From Boudabousia tangfeifanii (lineage in GTDB: Bacteria > Actinomycetota > Actinomycetes > Actinomycetales > Actinomycetaceae), in the NCBI RefSeq assembly GCF_001856685.1, contig NZ_CP017812.1, positions 2,108,001-2,172,000 of the forward strand: 64,000 nt of DNA, given 5' to 3'. The notes under the pieces are model-generated. The model did not search any database and was not told where the DNA came from. It worked only from the letters and a program-made list of their open reading frames with translations. Shown here piece after piece: positions 1 through 8,873 of the stretch. How positions within the stretch are numbered: position 1 is the stretch's first letter; each line of letters opens with the position of its first letter. Both the position numbers and the translations under genes were made by a program.

Positions 1-2272
1 CCACAATGTCGACTTTCACGCCGGCTTGGCTGGCTCGGTACAGGGCGTCGATCACGGCCTCATCGACGATGGAGTTGACCTTGATCGAAATCCGGGCAGG
101 ACGCCCAGCCTTATGGTGTTCGACTTCGCGTTCAATGCGTTCAATCAGGCCGGGGCGAATCGAGCGGGGTGCAACCAAGAGACGATTGAAGGTTGCCAAG
201 GGGGCGTAACCGCTCATCAGGTTGAACAATCGGGTGAGGTCTTGGGCTACTTCCGGGTCGGTGGTTAACAAACCAAGATCCTCGTAACCGCGGGCGGTCT
301 TGGGGTGGTAGTTACCGGTCCCGACGTGGCAGTAACGACGCAAACCGTCAGCTTCTTGACGTACCACTAGGGAAAGCTTGCAGTGCGTCTTGAGTCCAAT
401 CATGCCGTAGACCACGTGAACGCCGGCGCGCTCTAGCTTGCGTGCCCACGAGATGTTAGCGTCCTCGTCGAAACGGGCCTTAATTTCGACGATGGCAACC
501 ACCTGTTTGCCAGCCTGAGCTGCCGCGATTAGTGCCGAAACAATCGGAGAATCGGAACTGGTGCGGTACAAGGTCTGTTTGATGGCCTGCACCTGAGGAT
601 CCTTGGCGGCAGTAGCCACAAAATGCTGGACCGAGGTCGCGAAAGAGTCGTACGGGTGGTGCAGCAAAATGTCGTGATCTCGCATGGAAGCGAAAATGTC
701 GCCCGGGGTGGAGCGTTCGACTTTAGATAGCCCGAAAGCCGTCACTGGTACGTAGTTCGGGTACTTTAGGTGTGGCAGGTCGAGGTCGTGGAGTTGGTTC
801 AAACACGTCAGATCCAGCGGTTCGGGTAGACGATAGACATCTGCATGCGTGATTTCTAGTTTTTGTACCAAGAAGTCGAGGACGGTCGGCGTGATCGTGT
901 CGGTGACTTCAAGGCGAACTGCCGGACCAAATTTACGGCGTAGCAATTCTTGTTCCATCGCCGTCAATAGGTTTTCGGCGTCGTCTTCTTCCACTTCCAC
1001 GTCCTCGTTACGGGTGAGGCGGAAGACGTGATCTTCTAGGATTTCCATTCCGGGGAACAGGTAGGCCAAGTGCGCCGAAATGACCGATTCGATCGGGACG
1101 AAAGTGGCGCCACCACGATCCTCAACCAAGCGAGCTGGATCAATTTCAGTGCCAGCAGTTTCGACGTTGAGGAAGCGCGGCAGCGAGTCAGGCACTTTCA
1201 CCCGGGCAAAGTATTCCTTGTTGCTGATTGGGTTTCTGGTTACGACTGCAATGTTGAGTGAGAGACCAGAGATATAGGGGAAGGGGTGCGAAGGGTCTAC
1301 TGCCAACGGGGTCAACACGGGGAAGATTTGCTTCCGGAAATAGTTGGTGAGTTTTTCCTGGTCTTTTTCTTCCAGTTGTTCCCAAGTGCGCAAACGGAGG
1401 CCAGCTTCTTCTAGTCCCGGCAGAATCTCGGTTTGGAAGAATTCACCCTGGCGTTGGGTCAGCTGACGGGTGCGGGTACGAATCCCGTCCATCACTTGCT
1501 GTGGCGAGAGACCAGAAGCAGCCGGTTTTGCGATTCCCGCGGCAATACGACGCTTAAGTCCGGCGGCGCGCACCATCATGAACTCGTCAAGGTTGGAGCT
1601 GAAAATTGCGAGGAACCAGGCTCGTTCTAGTAATGGCAAGTTGGGGTCTTCCGCCTGTTCGAGGACGCGCTCATTGAAAGCCATCCACGAAAGCTCACGG
1701 TCAGCGAAGCGACCTGCTGGGAGCGGCTGGTCTTCCCCTAGGTTGGATTGCTCAATCAGCGGTTCCGAAATCGGGGTGGGCAATTCTTCGAAGTAGAGAG
1801 TGGTGTCGTCCTGCTCGTCGTCGTCCTCGTCATCCATAGCTTCAAGATTGACAACTTCAGGGGAGGCTGAGCCTTTGTCTCCCGCTTTCTTAGCTTTATC
1901 TAGGGCATCAGACTTGATCTCAGACTTTTTATCCTCGTTCTTTTTCCCGTCAGATTTATCATCCGACTTGGCCTCACGGTTTTTCTCCTCAGACTTTTTA
2001 TCCTTGGAGTCTTTTGATGCTTCAGTCTTATCTGATTTCTTCTCAGCTTTTTCTGTGTTCAGAGATTTATCTGTGGTCTGCTTGGAATCAGCTTCGCCGC
2101 TCTCTTGCGAAGCACTGGCAGAACTACTAGCACCGCCAGCTTGGCGGTTACCTGCCGGTCCCCCGATTAGCAGGGACGCGAGGGCAGTTTTCCCTACTGT
2201 CAGAAATTCTTCGGGGCGGGCGGAAGCGTAGGCGTACTGGTTTTCGCCGTTGTCAGTTTTTTCAGTGCTCAT
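1..2272 (-). CDS. ppk1: Polyphosphate kinase 1 (3' end outside window)
   Basis: Polyphosphate kinase transfers the gamma-phosphate of ATP to a growing polyphosphate chain. I translated this frame by hand: it starts at the ATG at 2270-2272 ([15 protein letters not shown]) and stays open to the window edge, so the C-terminus is missing. The PPK N-domain begins near residue 190 with [19 protein letters not shown], followed by [16 protein letters not shown]. Further on come [14 protein letters not shown] and [17 protein letters not shown], the conserved region holding the autophosphorylated histidine. About 188 residues precede the family's usual start. They are Lys/Asp/Ser/Glu-rich and low-complexity (runs such as KDKKSEEKN) and end in an acidic patch ([10 protein letters not shown]). 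A promoter is predicted about 60 bases upstream. The family call is secure; the role of the extension is unknown. Confidence 0.95.
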   Translation of the reverse strand, partial: MSTEKTDNGENQYAYASARPEEFLTVGKTALASLLIGGPAGNRQAGGASSSASASQESGEADSKQTTDKSLNTEKAEKKSDKTEASKDSKDKKSEEKNREAKSDDKSDGKKNEDKKSEIKSDALDKAKKAGDKGSASPEVVNLEAMDDEDDDEQDDTTLYFEELPTPISEPLIEQSNLGEDQPLPAGRFADRELSWMAFNERVLEQAEDPNLPLLERAWFLAIFSSNLDEFMMVRAAGLKRRIAAGIAKPAASGLSPQQVMDGIRTRTRQLTQRQGEFFQTEILPGLEEAGLRLRTWEQLEEKDQEKLTNYFRKQIFPVLTPLAVDPSHPFPYISGLSLNIAVVTRNPISNKEYFARVKVPDSLPRFLNVETAGTEIDPARLVEDRGGATFVPIESVISAHLAYLFPGMEILEDHVFRLTRNEDVEVEEDDAENLLTAMEQELLRRKFGPAVRLEVTDTITPTVLDFLVQKLEITHADVYRLPEPLDLTCLNQLHDLDLPHLKYPNYVPVTAFGLSKVERSTPGDIFASMRDHDILLHHPYDSFATSVQHFVATAAKDPQVQAIKQTLYRTSSDSPIVSALIAAAQAGKQVVAIVEIKARFDEDANISWARKLERAGVHVVYGMIGLKTHCKLSLVVRQEADGLRRYCHVGTGNYHPKTARGYEDLGLLTTDPEVAQDLTRLFNLMSGYAPLATFNRLLVAPRSIRPGLIERIEREVEHHKAGRPARISIKVNSIVDEAVIDALYRASQAGVKVDIV

Positions 2273-2332
2273 CACGTTTCCTTAAAATTTTCTGGAGAGC
2301 AGAAAGACCACTCAAGTTTTTCAGTCTATTTG

Positions 2333-2361
2333 ATTCTAAAGGGAAACTACTTTTTTGTGAA
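2333..2361 (-). promoter_or_regulatory. Predicted sigma-A type promoter for ppk1
   Basis: On the minus strand TTCACA (2356-2361) is followed after 17 bases by TAGAAT (2333-2338); each hexamer matches consensus at 5 of 6 positions. It would start transcription near 2326, giving a leader of about 55 bases. The rest of the 282-base gap up to the next gene is AT-rich and shows nothing else clear. Confidence 0.45.
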
Positions 2362-2554
2362 ACGCAACACCAAGGCTTTTTGTTTGCCACTAAAAGAGAG
2401 TGGCTTTTTCAAAACCAGTTCTTGCTGCTAATACTCGATTTTTTGGCAAAATTTCAAAGGCTATCGAAGTTTGCGAAGCAGACGAGCTCAAGCTAGACAA
2501 CTTTTGCTAAAACCTAAAGCTTGCCGAGCTTCGGAGGATGGTGCCAGTAAAACC

Positions 2555-3181
2555 TTAGGGGTTAACAAACTCCGGGTTGGCAGCCGCTTTGGCACCTTGC
2601 GCAAATTCATCCGCAGTTTTGAGCAAAGCTTCAGAACGGCGGGTTACTAGTGCAGCCAACTCATCGGCATCACTTTCAATCCATTGGGCATCAGCATTAC
2701 CAGCCGCAAAGATTCGCAACAAAATAGCGCTATTTTTCAATAATCCAGGCAGGTTTTCGCAGCCTTCACCCGCAAACAATTCGGCCAGAGTGGCAAAGTG
2801 TCTAGTCAAGAAGTTACTAGGAACGTCTAGGCCCTTTGCTTGCGCGATTTTCACCCCAGCTTCATAACGCTCAGTTAGCACTTTTCGATCGCGCGAATAC
2901 CACTCATTTAGAAGGTAGAGGCGCCAAAGCTGCCCGGGCAAAGTCAAATAACCGGAGCGGGACCAGAGGGCAGCAGCAAAATCAACGCCCTGAGTTTTAA
3001 TCACATCTACCAAGTCGGCAACTTGCTCTTGTCCGAACTCTTGATCGGACCAGCCAAGCAAGGCTCGTGCAGCAGTTTGTGCCGTAGTGGTGGTGATTGC
3101 CGGATCTTCATCACCAGGAATCTGTTCGGCCACTTCCGGATCCAACATGGCGGGTCGACGTGGACGGCGATTCTCAGTCAT
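2555..3181 (-). CDS. Unknown soluble protein, 208 aa
   Basis: I do not recognise the family. The protein has a basic, Pro/Arg-rich start (MTENRRPRRPAML), then a mostly helical body with no signal peptide or membrane segment. Notable stretches are GWSDQEFGQEQVADLVDVI, a hydrophobic aromatic segment (SGYLTLPGQLWRLYLLNEWY) and a central LTRHFATLAELF. The spacing of residues suggests an all-helical fold. It lies divergently from tRNA-Lys and upstream of ppk1 on the same strand, separated by about 280 bases with its own ppk1 promoter, so co-transcription is uncertain. The frame is well supported by length, codon use and a plausible start. Confidence 0.75.
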   Translation of the reverse strand: MTENRRPRRPAMLDPEVAEQIPGDEDPAITTTTAQTAARALLGWSDQEFGQEQVADLVDVIKTQGVDFAAALWSRSGYLTLPGQLWRLYLLNEWYSRDRKVLTERYEAGVKIAQAKGLDVPSNFLTRHFATLAELFAGEGCENLPGLLKNSAILLRIFAAGNADAQWIESDADELAALVTRRSEALLKTADEFAQGAKAAANPEFVNP

Positions 3182-3250
3182 TGGGTACCTCCATGGTGGG
3201 CGAAGTTGCTCACAATATTGTCTCTCATTGGTAGAAATTTTGCAGATGGG

Positions 3251-3279
3251 ATGACGAAACGAGTTTTTCTCGCTATACT
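3251..3279 (+). promoter_or_regulatory. Predicted promoter of tRNA-Lys
   Basis: ATGACG (3251-3256) and TATACT (3274-3279) are 17 bases apart. The -10 hexamer matches 5 of 6 and the -35 4 of 6. Transcription would begin near 3286, just before the mature 5' end of the tRNA at 3291. Confidence 0.45.
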
Positions 3280-3290
3280 TGACGGCGCAC

Positions 3291-3364
3291 GGGCCTCTAG
3301 CTCATCTGGTTAGAGCAACGGACTTTTAATCCGTGGGTGCGGGGTTCGAGTCCCCGGGGGCCTA
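3291..3364 (+). tRNA. tRNA-Lys (anticodon TTT)
   Basis: The 74-base sequence folds as a full cloverleaf: acceptor GGGCCTC pairs with GGGGCCT, D stem GCTC/GAGC, anticodon stem ACGGA/TCCGT around the loop CTTTTAA (anticodon TTT), and T stem CGGGG/CCCCG with loop TTCGAGT. The discriminator is A3364. CCA is not encoded. A promoter lies directly upstream and an intrinsic terminator directly downstream, so it is a single-gene transcription unit. Confidence 0.96.
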
Positions 3365-3377
3365 CTGCAACTTGGGC

Positions 3378-3420
3378 CTCCCGCGTTCCTAGCCTTTGGC
3401 ACGCGGGGGGCTCTTTTTTT
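3378..3420 (+). terminator. Rho-independent terminator after tRNA-Lys
   Basis: CCCGCGT (3380-3386) pairs with ACGCGGG (3401-3407), extendable to about 9 bp, followed by CTCTTTTTTTT. It ends the tRNA-Lys transcript and separates it from msrB, which converges from the other strand. Confidence 0.85.
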
Positions 3421-3426
3421 ATCCGC

Positions 3427-3867
3427 TTATGCTTCGTCGGCCTCGAAAGTCAGGCAAACCGAATTCATGCAGTAACGGTTACCAGTCGGAGTCTGAGGCG
3501 CATCATTGAAGACGTGCCCCAGGTGCGAATCACAGTTGGCACAACGAATTTCTGTCCGTTGCATGCCGTACGAAGTATCAGTTAGTTCCACCGTGGAACC
3601 TTCCTCGGCCTGAAAGAATGAGGGCCAGCCGCAACCCGATTCAAACTTGGCATCAGAGCGGAAAAGCTTATTCCCGCAAGCACGGCAGTAGTAGGTACCA
3701 CGACGGTTTTCGTCTAGCAACGCCCCAGTACCGGGACGTTCAGTACCAGCTTCACGTAGCACGTGGTATTCCATGGGGGCGAGGCGGGCACGCCACTGAT
3801 CCTCGGTCAAAGTTTTCGGATCTTGGGGAAGATTCATTTCAGTCATTGCTTCTTCTTTCTGCTGCAT
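3427..3867 (-). CDS. msrB: Peptide-methionine (R)-S-oxide reductase MsrB
   Basis: MsrB reduces the R-epimer of methionine sulfoxide in oxidised proteins, using thioredoxin. The 146-residue length is normal for a single-domain MsrB. Two zinc-binding CxxC pairs are visible (C61/C64 in CRACG and C109/C112 in [12 protein letters not shown]). The catalytic cysteine is C133 in RYCMNS, and C79 in SGCGWPSF is a candidate resolving cysteine. The start at 3867 or the in-frame ATG seven codons later are both possible; the family core begins well after either. It is monocistronic in appearance: the next gene upstream (MscS channel) ends 26 bases before its start, so weak co-transcription with it is possible. 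Confidence 0.96.
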   Translation of the reverse strand: MQQKEEAMTEMNLPQDPKTLTEDQWRARLAPMEYHVLREAGTERPGTGALLDENRRGTYYCRACGNKLFRSDAKFESGCGWPSFFQAEEGSTVELTDTSYGMQRTEIRCANCDSHLGHVFNDAPQTPTGNRYCMNSVCLTFEADEA

Positions 3868-3893
3868 TTTCTATGGTTAAAGGCATTATGCGC

Positions 3894-5663
3894 CTAGTTG
3901 CCCAGTTCTGTGCCTTCGCCACTCTCAAGGCCACCATCACTTTCGATGGGTGGAAGTTTTTCTTCATCTTCACCTTTGTTTTGGCGACGAATTTCAGCTT
4001 CACGCTCGGCTAGGGCGGCTTCTCCTGGGCCTTGGAAAGCGCGCGAGCGTTCCTCATTTTGCGGCGAACCGGAATAGAGTCGCTCTTCGCTCGGGGTCGA
4101 TTCGCTTTCGCTTACCGCCCCGGATAGCACGACCACTTCCCCCGTTTCGACTGCCAGTTTTTTCGCCTGTTCAGCGTCACTTACGCTCAGTTTTCCGTCA
4201 GTTTTTGTGCTAGCCGAGGACGGGCTCAGCTCCGCTTCACGCCCGGCAGCAGCTGCTTCATGCGGCTTAGCTACGGGTGCTTTCGGCTTGTTTTCCGCTT
4301 GATTGTCTTCTGGGCTACTGCCCCAGTATTGCGCGAGCAAAGAGATGGCCTTGCGCGCCTTAGCTCCCGCTTTGACCGCAGCGGCCGCAGGCTTATCCGC
4401 CACTTCCCGCAAAGATGCGCTAGTAGTGGTTTCTACTTCTGCTTCTAGGGCTTTCGCTTGCGCGTGCACGTCCTCGGCCGAAATATCGGCGGCAGGATCG
4501 AATAAATCATGGGTTTGCAAACGAGTACGAGCCAAGGCGTGCGGGGCCTCGTTGGCGGTCCAAGCAATCAGGTTTTCTCGCAAGTAGCAGCGCAAATCCC
4601 ACAAGTTTGCTGGCGTATCGGCGGAAACGCAAACGCGCACAGTCATGGTGCCATTTTGCGCATCAGTTACCTGCACCGAGGCAGTCTGCCCATCCCACAA
4701 GTCTGTTTTGGCCAGCAAGCGCTTTAATTCAGCCCGCACCGCATTCACCGGGGCACCCCAGTCCATGGGGAGTTCAACCGTGCCCAACATTTGGGTGTGT
4801 CGACGAGTCCAGTTCTGGATGCTCTTCTCGGTTAGCAATTTGCTGGGAATAATCAGTCGTTTTTCGTCCCAAACCCGCAGAACTACATAGGTTAAGGTGA
4901 TTTCTTCGACCGTGCCGAACTGCTCGTCATAAAGCAGCACATCACCTACGCGCACCGAATCAGTAAAGGCTACCTGCAGCCCGGCAAACATATTGCCGAG
5001 GACGTTTTGGGCGGCAATACCAGCAACGATTGAGATCACCCCGGCGGATGAAAGCAAGGCCATCATGCCGGTGCGTGCCTGGGGGAAAGTTAGCAGAATG
5101 ATGATAATGCCGATGGCGACCAAAATGGCTTGTACCACTTGGCGGAGCACCTGAGTTTGGGTGGTGACTCGGCGAGCCCGACCGGCCTCGGCAGACCCAT
5201 ATTTGCAGACAGCGACATCCTCGATAATGTGTGCAGCCGCGACTGCCAACCAAGTCAAAGAGGCGATTACCGCAATCCGAACCCCATGGTTTAGCGGGTC
5301 CACCCACCATTCTGAGGATTGGTTCAAATGCCAATCCACCATTTCTAGCGCAATGTCGATTCCCACCAAAGCAAGCGACAAGATCAGCGGAATCCGAATA
5401 TTGTGAGCCATCAACCGTAAGGGTTCGCGCCGACGAGCTACCGTGCGGAAGATGAGATAAAGCAGCAGGCCGAGGCCGGCCCCCACTGCTGCGCCCGCCG
5501 CTACCGAGGCAAGTACGGAAGCAAGGTCAACCGCATTTTCCACGGCAGCTTTTGTGGTGTCGTCCGCATCTGTACCACGCAGCACTGTGGTGGCCAGTTG
5601 GCCAATAGTTGAGGTAGCAAACACGTTTTTCCAGGTGGGCAATGCGTAGAAAAGGTCCATCAT
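3894..5663 (-). CDS. MscS-family mechanosensitive channel with long acidic C-terminus
   Basis: A small-conductance mechanosensitive channel or related MscS-fold membrane protein of 589 residues, presumably releasing solutes under hypo-osmotic shock. Hydrophobic segments occur near residues 45-70, 88-108, 128-148, 178-195 and 198-225; the last is the pore-lining type (GMMALLSSAGVISIVAGIAAQNVLGN). It is followed by the beta domain (VRVGDVLLYDEQFGTVEEITL, IIPSKLLTEKSIQNW). After about residue 430 the chain becomes Ala/Lys/Glu-rich and looks disordered, rich in EREAEIRRQNKGEDEEKLPP-like sequence. That tail of roughly 150 residues is longer than in typical MscS proteins and probably cytoplasmic. 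The ion channel class is secure; gating and selectivity are not deducible. Confidence 0.93.
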   Translation of the reverse strand: MMDLFYALPTWKNVFATSTIGQLATTVLRGTDADDTTKAAVENAVDLASVLASVAAGAAVGAGLGLLLYLIFRTVARRREPLRLMAHNIRIPLILSLALVGIDIALEMVDWHLNQSSEWWVDPLNHGVRIAVIASLTWLAVAAAHIIEDVAVCKYGSAEAGRARRVTTQTQVLRQVVQAILVAIGIIIILLTFPQARTGMMALLSSAGVISIVAGIAAQNVLGNMFAGLQVAFTDSVRVGDVLLYDEQFGTVEEITLTYVVLRVWDEKRLIIPSKLLTEKSIQNWTRRHTQMLGTVELPMDWGAPVNAVRAELKRLLAKTDLWDGQTASVQVTDAQNGTMTVRVCVSADTPANLWDLRCYLRENLIAWTANEAPHALARTRLQTHDLFDPAADISAEDVHAQAKALEAEVETTTSASLREVADKPAAAAVKAGAKARKAISLLAQYWGSSPEDNQAENKPKAPVAKPHEAAAAGREAELSPSSASTKTDGKLSVSDAEQAKKLAVETGEVVVLSGAVSESESTPSEERLYSGSPQNEERSRAFQGPGEAALAEREAEIRRQNKGEDEEKLPPIESDGGLESGEGTELGN

Positions 5664-5761
5664 GCTCTCTAGGTTAGAGGGAAAAGGTCAAAAATTCGCT
5701 AATTTTCGGTGTTTTTAGCCATCACCAATGTTGTTGTGTGTAGGCTCACACCCATTTCGCT

Positions 5762-5791
5762 TTGCATTCGGGGGGTAAAACCATATATGAT
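5762..5791 (+). promoter_or_regulatory. Predicted promoter of the tRNA-Glu/Asp/Phe cluster
   Basis: TTGCAT (5762-5767) and TATGAT (5786-5791) are separated by 18 bases. Transcription would start near 5798, about 55 bases before tRNA-Glu. No other promoter-like sequence is evident between the MscS gene start and the tRNAs. Confidence 0.4.
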
Positions 5792-5853
5792 TCTTCAAGT
5801 CTTCTCCGGAAGACACAGAACGAACAGAGTTCAGATGAACAAAGTTCTTCTAG

Positions 5854-5926
5854 GCCCCCATCGTCTAGCGGCCTAGGACACCGCCCTTTCACGGCGGCGG
5901 CACGGGTTCGAATCCCGTTGGGGGTA
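5854..5926 (+). tRNA. tRNA-Glu (anticodon TTC)
   Basis: A 73-base cloverleaf: acceptor GCCCCCA pairs with TGGGGGT, anticodon stem CCGCC/GGCGG carries loop CTTTCAC (anticodon TTC), and T stem ACGGG/CCCGT has loop TTCGAAT. The discriminator is A5926 and CCA is not encoded. It is the first gene of a three-tRNA cluster. Confidence 0.96.
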
Positions 5927-5972
5927 CGAAACACTTTTAGTGTTTTGCCTAAGGCTTCGTCCTTAAAAACGA

Positions 5973-6046
5973 GGCCCCGTAGCGCAGTTGGTTAGCGCGC
6001 CGCCCTGTCACGGCGGAGGTCGCGGGTTCAAGTCCCGTCGGGGTCG
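5973..6046 (+). tRNA. tRNA-Asp (anticodon GTC)
   Basis: A 74-base cloverleaf: acceptor GGCCCCG pairs with CGGGGTC, anticodon loop CTGTCAC (GTC), T stem GCGGG/CCCGT with loop TTCAAGT. The discriminator is G6046, as expected for aspartate. CCA is not encoded. Confidence 0.96.
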
Positions 6047-6056
6047 CAGACAGTAC

Positions 6057-6080
6057 CGGTCGGTCCATTATGGCCGACCG
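6057..6080 (+). other. Hairpin between tRNA-Asp and tRNA-Phe
   Basis: CGGTCGG (6057-6063) pairs with CCGACCG (6074-6080) around a 10-base loop. There is no T-run after it, so it is more likely a processing or spacing element in the tRNA precursor than a terminator. Confidence 0.4.
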
Positions 6081-6090
6081 TGATTGTTAT

Positions 6091-6166
6091 GGCCCTGTAG
6101 CTCAGTTGGCAGAGCGTTCGACTGAAAATCGAAAGGTCACCGGATCGACGCCGGTCGGGGCCACCA
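6091..6166 (+). tRNA. tRNA-Phe (anticodon GAA)
   Basis: Mature body 6091-6163 plus an encoded CCA (6164-6166). Acceptor GGCCCTG pairs with CGGGGCC, anticodon stem TTCGA/TCGAA holds loop CTGAAAA (anticodon GAA), T stem ACCGG/CCGGT. The T loop reads ATCGACG, so position 54 is A rather than the usual T. It is the only one of the four tRNAs here that encodes CCA. Confidence 0.96.
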
Positions 6167-6171
6167 CTCAC

Positions 6172-6200
6172 CGCTCCAGCATTTTGCTGGGGCGTTTTTT
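6172..6200 (+). terminator. Terminator of the tRNA cluster
   Basis: CGCTCCAGCA (6172-6181) pairs over 10 bp with TGCTGGGGCG (6185-6194) around a TTT loop, followed by six T residues. It lies 5 bases from the stop of the convergent response-regulator gene and may serve both directions. Confidence 0.85.
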
Positions 6201-6204
6201 GGTT

Positions 6205-6810
6205 TTAGAGCCAACCGGCCTCGTTAGCGGTCAGAGCCGCTTCCATCCTGGTGCTGGTGTGGGTTTTGGCTATCGCGCTGGAAATATGATTCCTAACGGT
6301 TCCTGCCGATAGATGCAATCGTTGCGCGATAGTTTCAATCCCCACCCCAGTTAAAGCTTCTTGCAGCACTTCGATTTCCCGAGCGGTCAGCGGGTTTGGT
6401 CCGCTAGTAATCGAAGCAATGGCTAGGGTTGGGTCGATGACAGTCTCCCCTTGGTGGATTTTGCGCACGGCCACAGCCAATTCTTCAGCGGGGGTATCTT
6501 TCACCAAGAACCCCTTGGCCCCAGCTTCAAGGGCTCGTTGTAAATAACCAGGGCGGCCAAAAGTCGTCACGAGGGCGCAGGGCAAGCCGGGGTGGCTCTT
6601 AGCTAGTTGTGATACGAGTTCAATCCCATTTGCCCCAGGCATTTCAATGTCGAGTAAGCAAACATCGGGCGCTTTTTCGGCCACAGCCGCCGCCACCTGG
6701 TCACCACTGGTGCAGGTGGCCACAACCTCGAGGTCGTCCTCGGCCCCCAAAAGGGCAGCCAAAGCCCCTAAGACTAGGCTCTGATCGTCAGCTAGCAACA
6801 CTTTAATCAT
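6205..6810 (-). CDS. NarL/LuxR-type response regulator (DesR-like)
   Basis: A DNA-binding response regulator of 201 residues, the output partner of the adjacent histidine kinase. The receiver domain (1-120) has the acidic pair D8/D9, phospho-acceptor D54 in LLDIEMPGANG, T82/T83 and K104 in GFLVKD. A LuxR-type helix-turn-helix follows (about 138-195: LTAREIEVLQEALTG through AGTVRNHISSAIAKT). It begins 5 bases after the kinase stop, so the two are translationally linked. The ABC-2 exporter genes upstream on the same strand are the likely target. The inducing signal cannot be read from the sequence; membrane or antimicrobial stress is typical of this arrangement. Confidence 0.95.
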   Translation of the reverse strand: MIKVLLADDQSLVLGALAALLGAEDDLEVVATCTSGDQVAAAVAEKAPDVCLLDIEMPGANGIELVSQLAKSHPGLPCALVTTFGRPGYLQRALEAGAKGFLVKDTPAEELAVAVRKIHQGETVIDPTLAIASITSGPNPLTAREIEVLQEALTGVGIETIAQRLHLSAGTVRNHISSAIAKTHTSTRMEAALTANEAGWL

Positions 6811-6815
6811 GCTGA

Positions 6816-8057
6816 TTACTCCTTACCGACTGGGGCTTTTGAGGTATTGCTTTCCAGCGTACTCGACAAGGTGGCAGTTTGGGAACTTTCGGGGCTATTC
6901 CAAGAAACTTGTAGTTCGAGGCCGCCCAACTCGGCGCTGCGATCCAAGGACAGGTGGGCGTTAACGCTAGCGAGTCGACTGCGCATGCCACTTAGCCCAT
7001 TTCCGCTCATGCTTGCCCCAGCCCCAAGGAGTTGAGCTAGCTTTTCCTCGGTTAGTTCATGGCCGTTATCGGCATAGATCATGCCTTGCGGGGAGAAAAC
7101 CACTTTTACCTGTCGGGCTTTGGCGTGGCGCAGCGTATTCGTCACCGCTTCGCGGAGCACCCACGAGCAAACGCCCTGTTTATCCAAAGGAACTACTTGG
7201 GGGTCGCCCTCGGTCAAAAACTTCACCTGAGTAGCCTGCAACAGACGCTGGGTACGATCGACTTGCATCCCCAGGGTTACTTCCTTCAGTCCGGTAACGG
7301 CAGCCCTGACCTGTACTAGTCCTTCGCGAGCCAGCTGGCTAATCTCTTGGGCTTCTTGTTTTGCCTTCGGATCAGTTGCGGTACGTGCCAGCACCTGCGC
7401 TTTAAGGTTAATCGCGGTCAAAGAGTGCCCTAACAAATCATGCACATCTTGGGCAATGCGCTGGCGCTCTTCCATCACTGATAGATCTTGCTGGTATTGG
7501 TAGCGACGCTCCTGGTTTTCATTAAGTACCCGCCCCACCACGGCAATCGCACCCCAGAGCAGAATGTAAAGGGAAGCCCAGAGCAGACCGGACATTTGCC
7601 AAAAGGTGCCACTAATAAATAGCCCGAAGTCAAGTAGCAGGGTCAATCCTATTGACCAGCCTAATGGAAAACAGTAAAGCAAAATCCCCACTAGGAAACT
7701 CATGTTCGCGCCAAAATCGGGCATTCCCGACACTATCACTGTTCCCAAGGACAAGAGTAAGAGTAGGAAAGCAACCACTACCGCCTGTTGCGTGGCATTC
7801 TTAGGCCGGTTTGGGTTCATCTTATTTAGCCGAATCGAGCCATAAAGAAAAACGGGACCAATCGCCAAGGAAAGTAGGAAGGTCACTACTTTGGCCCAAA
7901 GCTCTGCTGTCATCACCACCGAAAAATACAGCGGAATCAACAAGAAAACTACCCAAACGGAGGCAAAGAAATAGTTTCCAAATTTTTCGAACTTACTATT
8001 GATTCTCAGCTTGCCGTTTAGTTCCTCGTAGACAGTGTGGTTAGTAGCGTCAGGCAT
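6816..8057 (-). CDS. Sensor histidine kinase, DesK/HisKA_3 type
   Basis: A membrane sensor kinase of 413 residues. Five or six hydrophobic helices fill residues 30-180 with almost no extracytoplasmic loop, so the sensor is probably intramembrane. The dimerisation and phospho-acceptor region contains H206 in RIAQDVHDLLGHS, the HisKA_3 pattern. The ATPase domain follows (VLREAVTNTLRHAKARQV as N-box, YADNGH, GNGLSGMRSRL as G-box). It precedes the response regulator by 5 bases and follows the ABC permease gene by 60 bases on the same strand. Confidence 0.94.
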   Translation of the reverse strand: MPDATNHTVYEELNGKLRINSKFEKFGNYFFASVWVVFLLIPLYFSVVMTAELWAKVVTFLLSLAIGPVFLYGSIRLNKMNPNRPKNATQQAVVVAFLLLLLSLGTVIVSGMPDFGANMSFLVGILLYCFPLGWSIGLTLLLDFGLFISGTFWQMSGLLWASLYILLWGAIAVVGRVLNENQERRYQYQQDLSVMEERQRIAQDVHDLLGHSLTAINLKAQVLARTATDPKAKQEAQEISQLAREGLVQVRAAVTGLKEVTLGMQVDRTQRLLQATQVKFLTEGDPQVVPLDKQGVCSWVLREAVTNTLRHAKARQVKVVFSPQGMIYADNGHELTEEKLAQLLGAGASMSGNGLSGMRSRLASVNAHLSLDRSAELGGLELQVSWNSPESSQTATLSSTLESNTSKAPVGKE

Positions 8058-8117
8058 TATGGTTTCCTTTCCACCTTTATCTTAAGGGCTATCTAGGTTA
8101 AGACCCAGATGGCTCCC

Positions 8118-8864
8118 TTAACCTTGTTGGCGAGCCTTTCGGGTGGCCGCCAGGCCAACGAGTGCGAGAATGGCGAGCCAAACGATCGAGTTAGCCCAAA
8201 CTCCCACCCAGTTAAGGTCGGTACCAATCGCGCTCTTACCTTCGGTTAGAGCCCAAGTCAGCAGGCTCTTAAGGCCAAAGAGCGGCATGAACTTGGCGAC
8301 GGTAAACATGGTGCCTTCTAGGGGGTTGAACAGGTCTGAGGCAAAAGCACTAAAGACGATAATGCCGGAAGTGACACCACCTGCCGCCGAAGCCGGCAAA
8401 TAGCAGCCCAAGAGTTGCCCAACCGCAGAGAACAGTCCGGAAACTACCAAGATGCCTAGATAGGTGCCAATCCAGTAGCTGGTAGGCATTTTCGCGTAGC
8501 TAAAGTAGCCCGCAACGTAGAGGAGGGTGACTGGCACCAAGGTGGTCAAGTAAGCGATAGAAGCTCGTACCAGCCATAAATCGCGATCATGTACCCCTAC
8601 TAGGTAAAGCGTACGGCTCCAGGAAACCTCACGGTCTTGGGAAATTTCGGAACCGGACATGCCGGCTGCTAGTACGGCCGAGTAAAAAGCCATATTAATC
8701 AAAATTACTGCGGAGATATTTGCCCCGGAGGGTAGTTCAATCGCTCGTACTTCATTCATGCCACCAAAAATGACGTACATACCTAGGGGCATGATCACGG
8801 CGAAGAAAATCTGATATGGGCTAAGCAGCTGGTGCTTTAGTTCAGTTAAAAAATAGGTTTTCAT
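8118..8864 (-). CDS. ABC-2 type exporter permease
   Basis: The integral membrane half of an ABC exporter, 248 residues with about six transmembrane helices (first at 16-36, last at 223-240). Its pattern (LTELKHQLLSPYQIFFAVIMPLGMYVIFGG; SGSEISQDREVSWSRTLYL) is typical of the ABC-2/YadH-like permeases found with DesKR-type systems. It lies 9 bases after the ATPase gene and precedes the sensor kinase. Substrate unknown; lipids, peptides or drugs are usual. Confidence 0.9.
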   Translation of the reverse strand: MKTYFLTELKHQLLSPYQIFFAVIMPLGMYVIFGGMNEVRAIELPSGANISAVILINMAFYSAVLAAGMSGSEISQDREVSWSRTLYLVGVHDRDLWLVRASIAYLTTLVPVTLLYVAGYFSYAKMPTSYWIGTYLGILVVSGLFSAVGQLLGCYLPASAAGGVTSGIIVFSAFASDLFNPLEGTMFTVAKFMPLFGLKSLLTWALTEGKSAIGTDLNWVGVWANSIVWLAILALVGLAATRKARQQG

Positions 8865-8873
8865 GGTCTGCTC

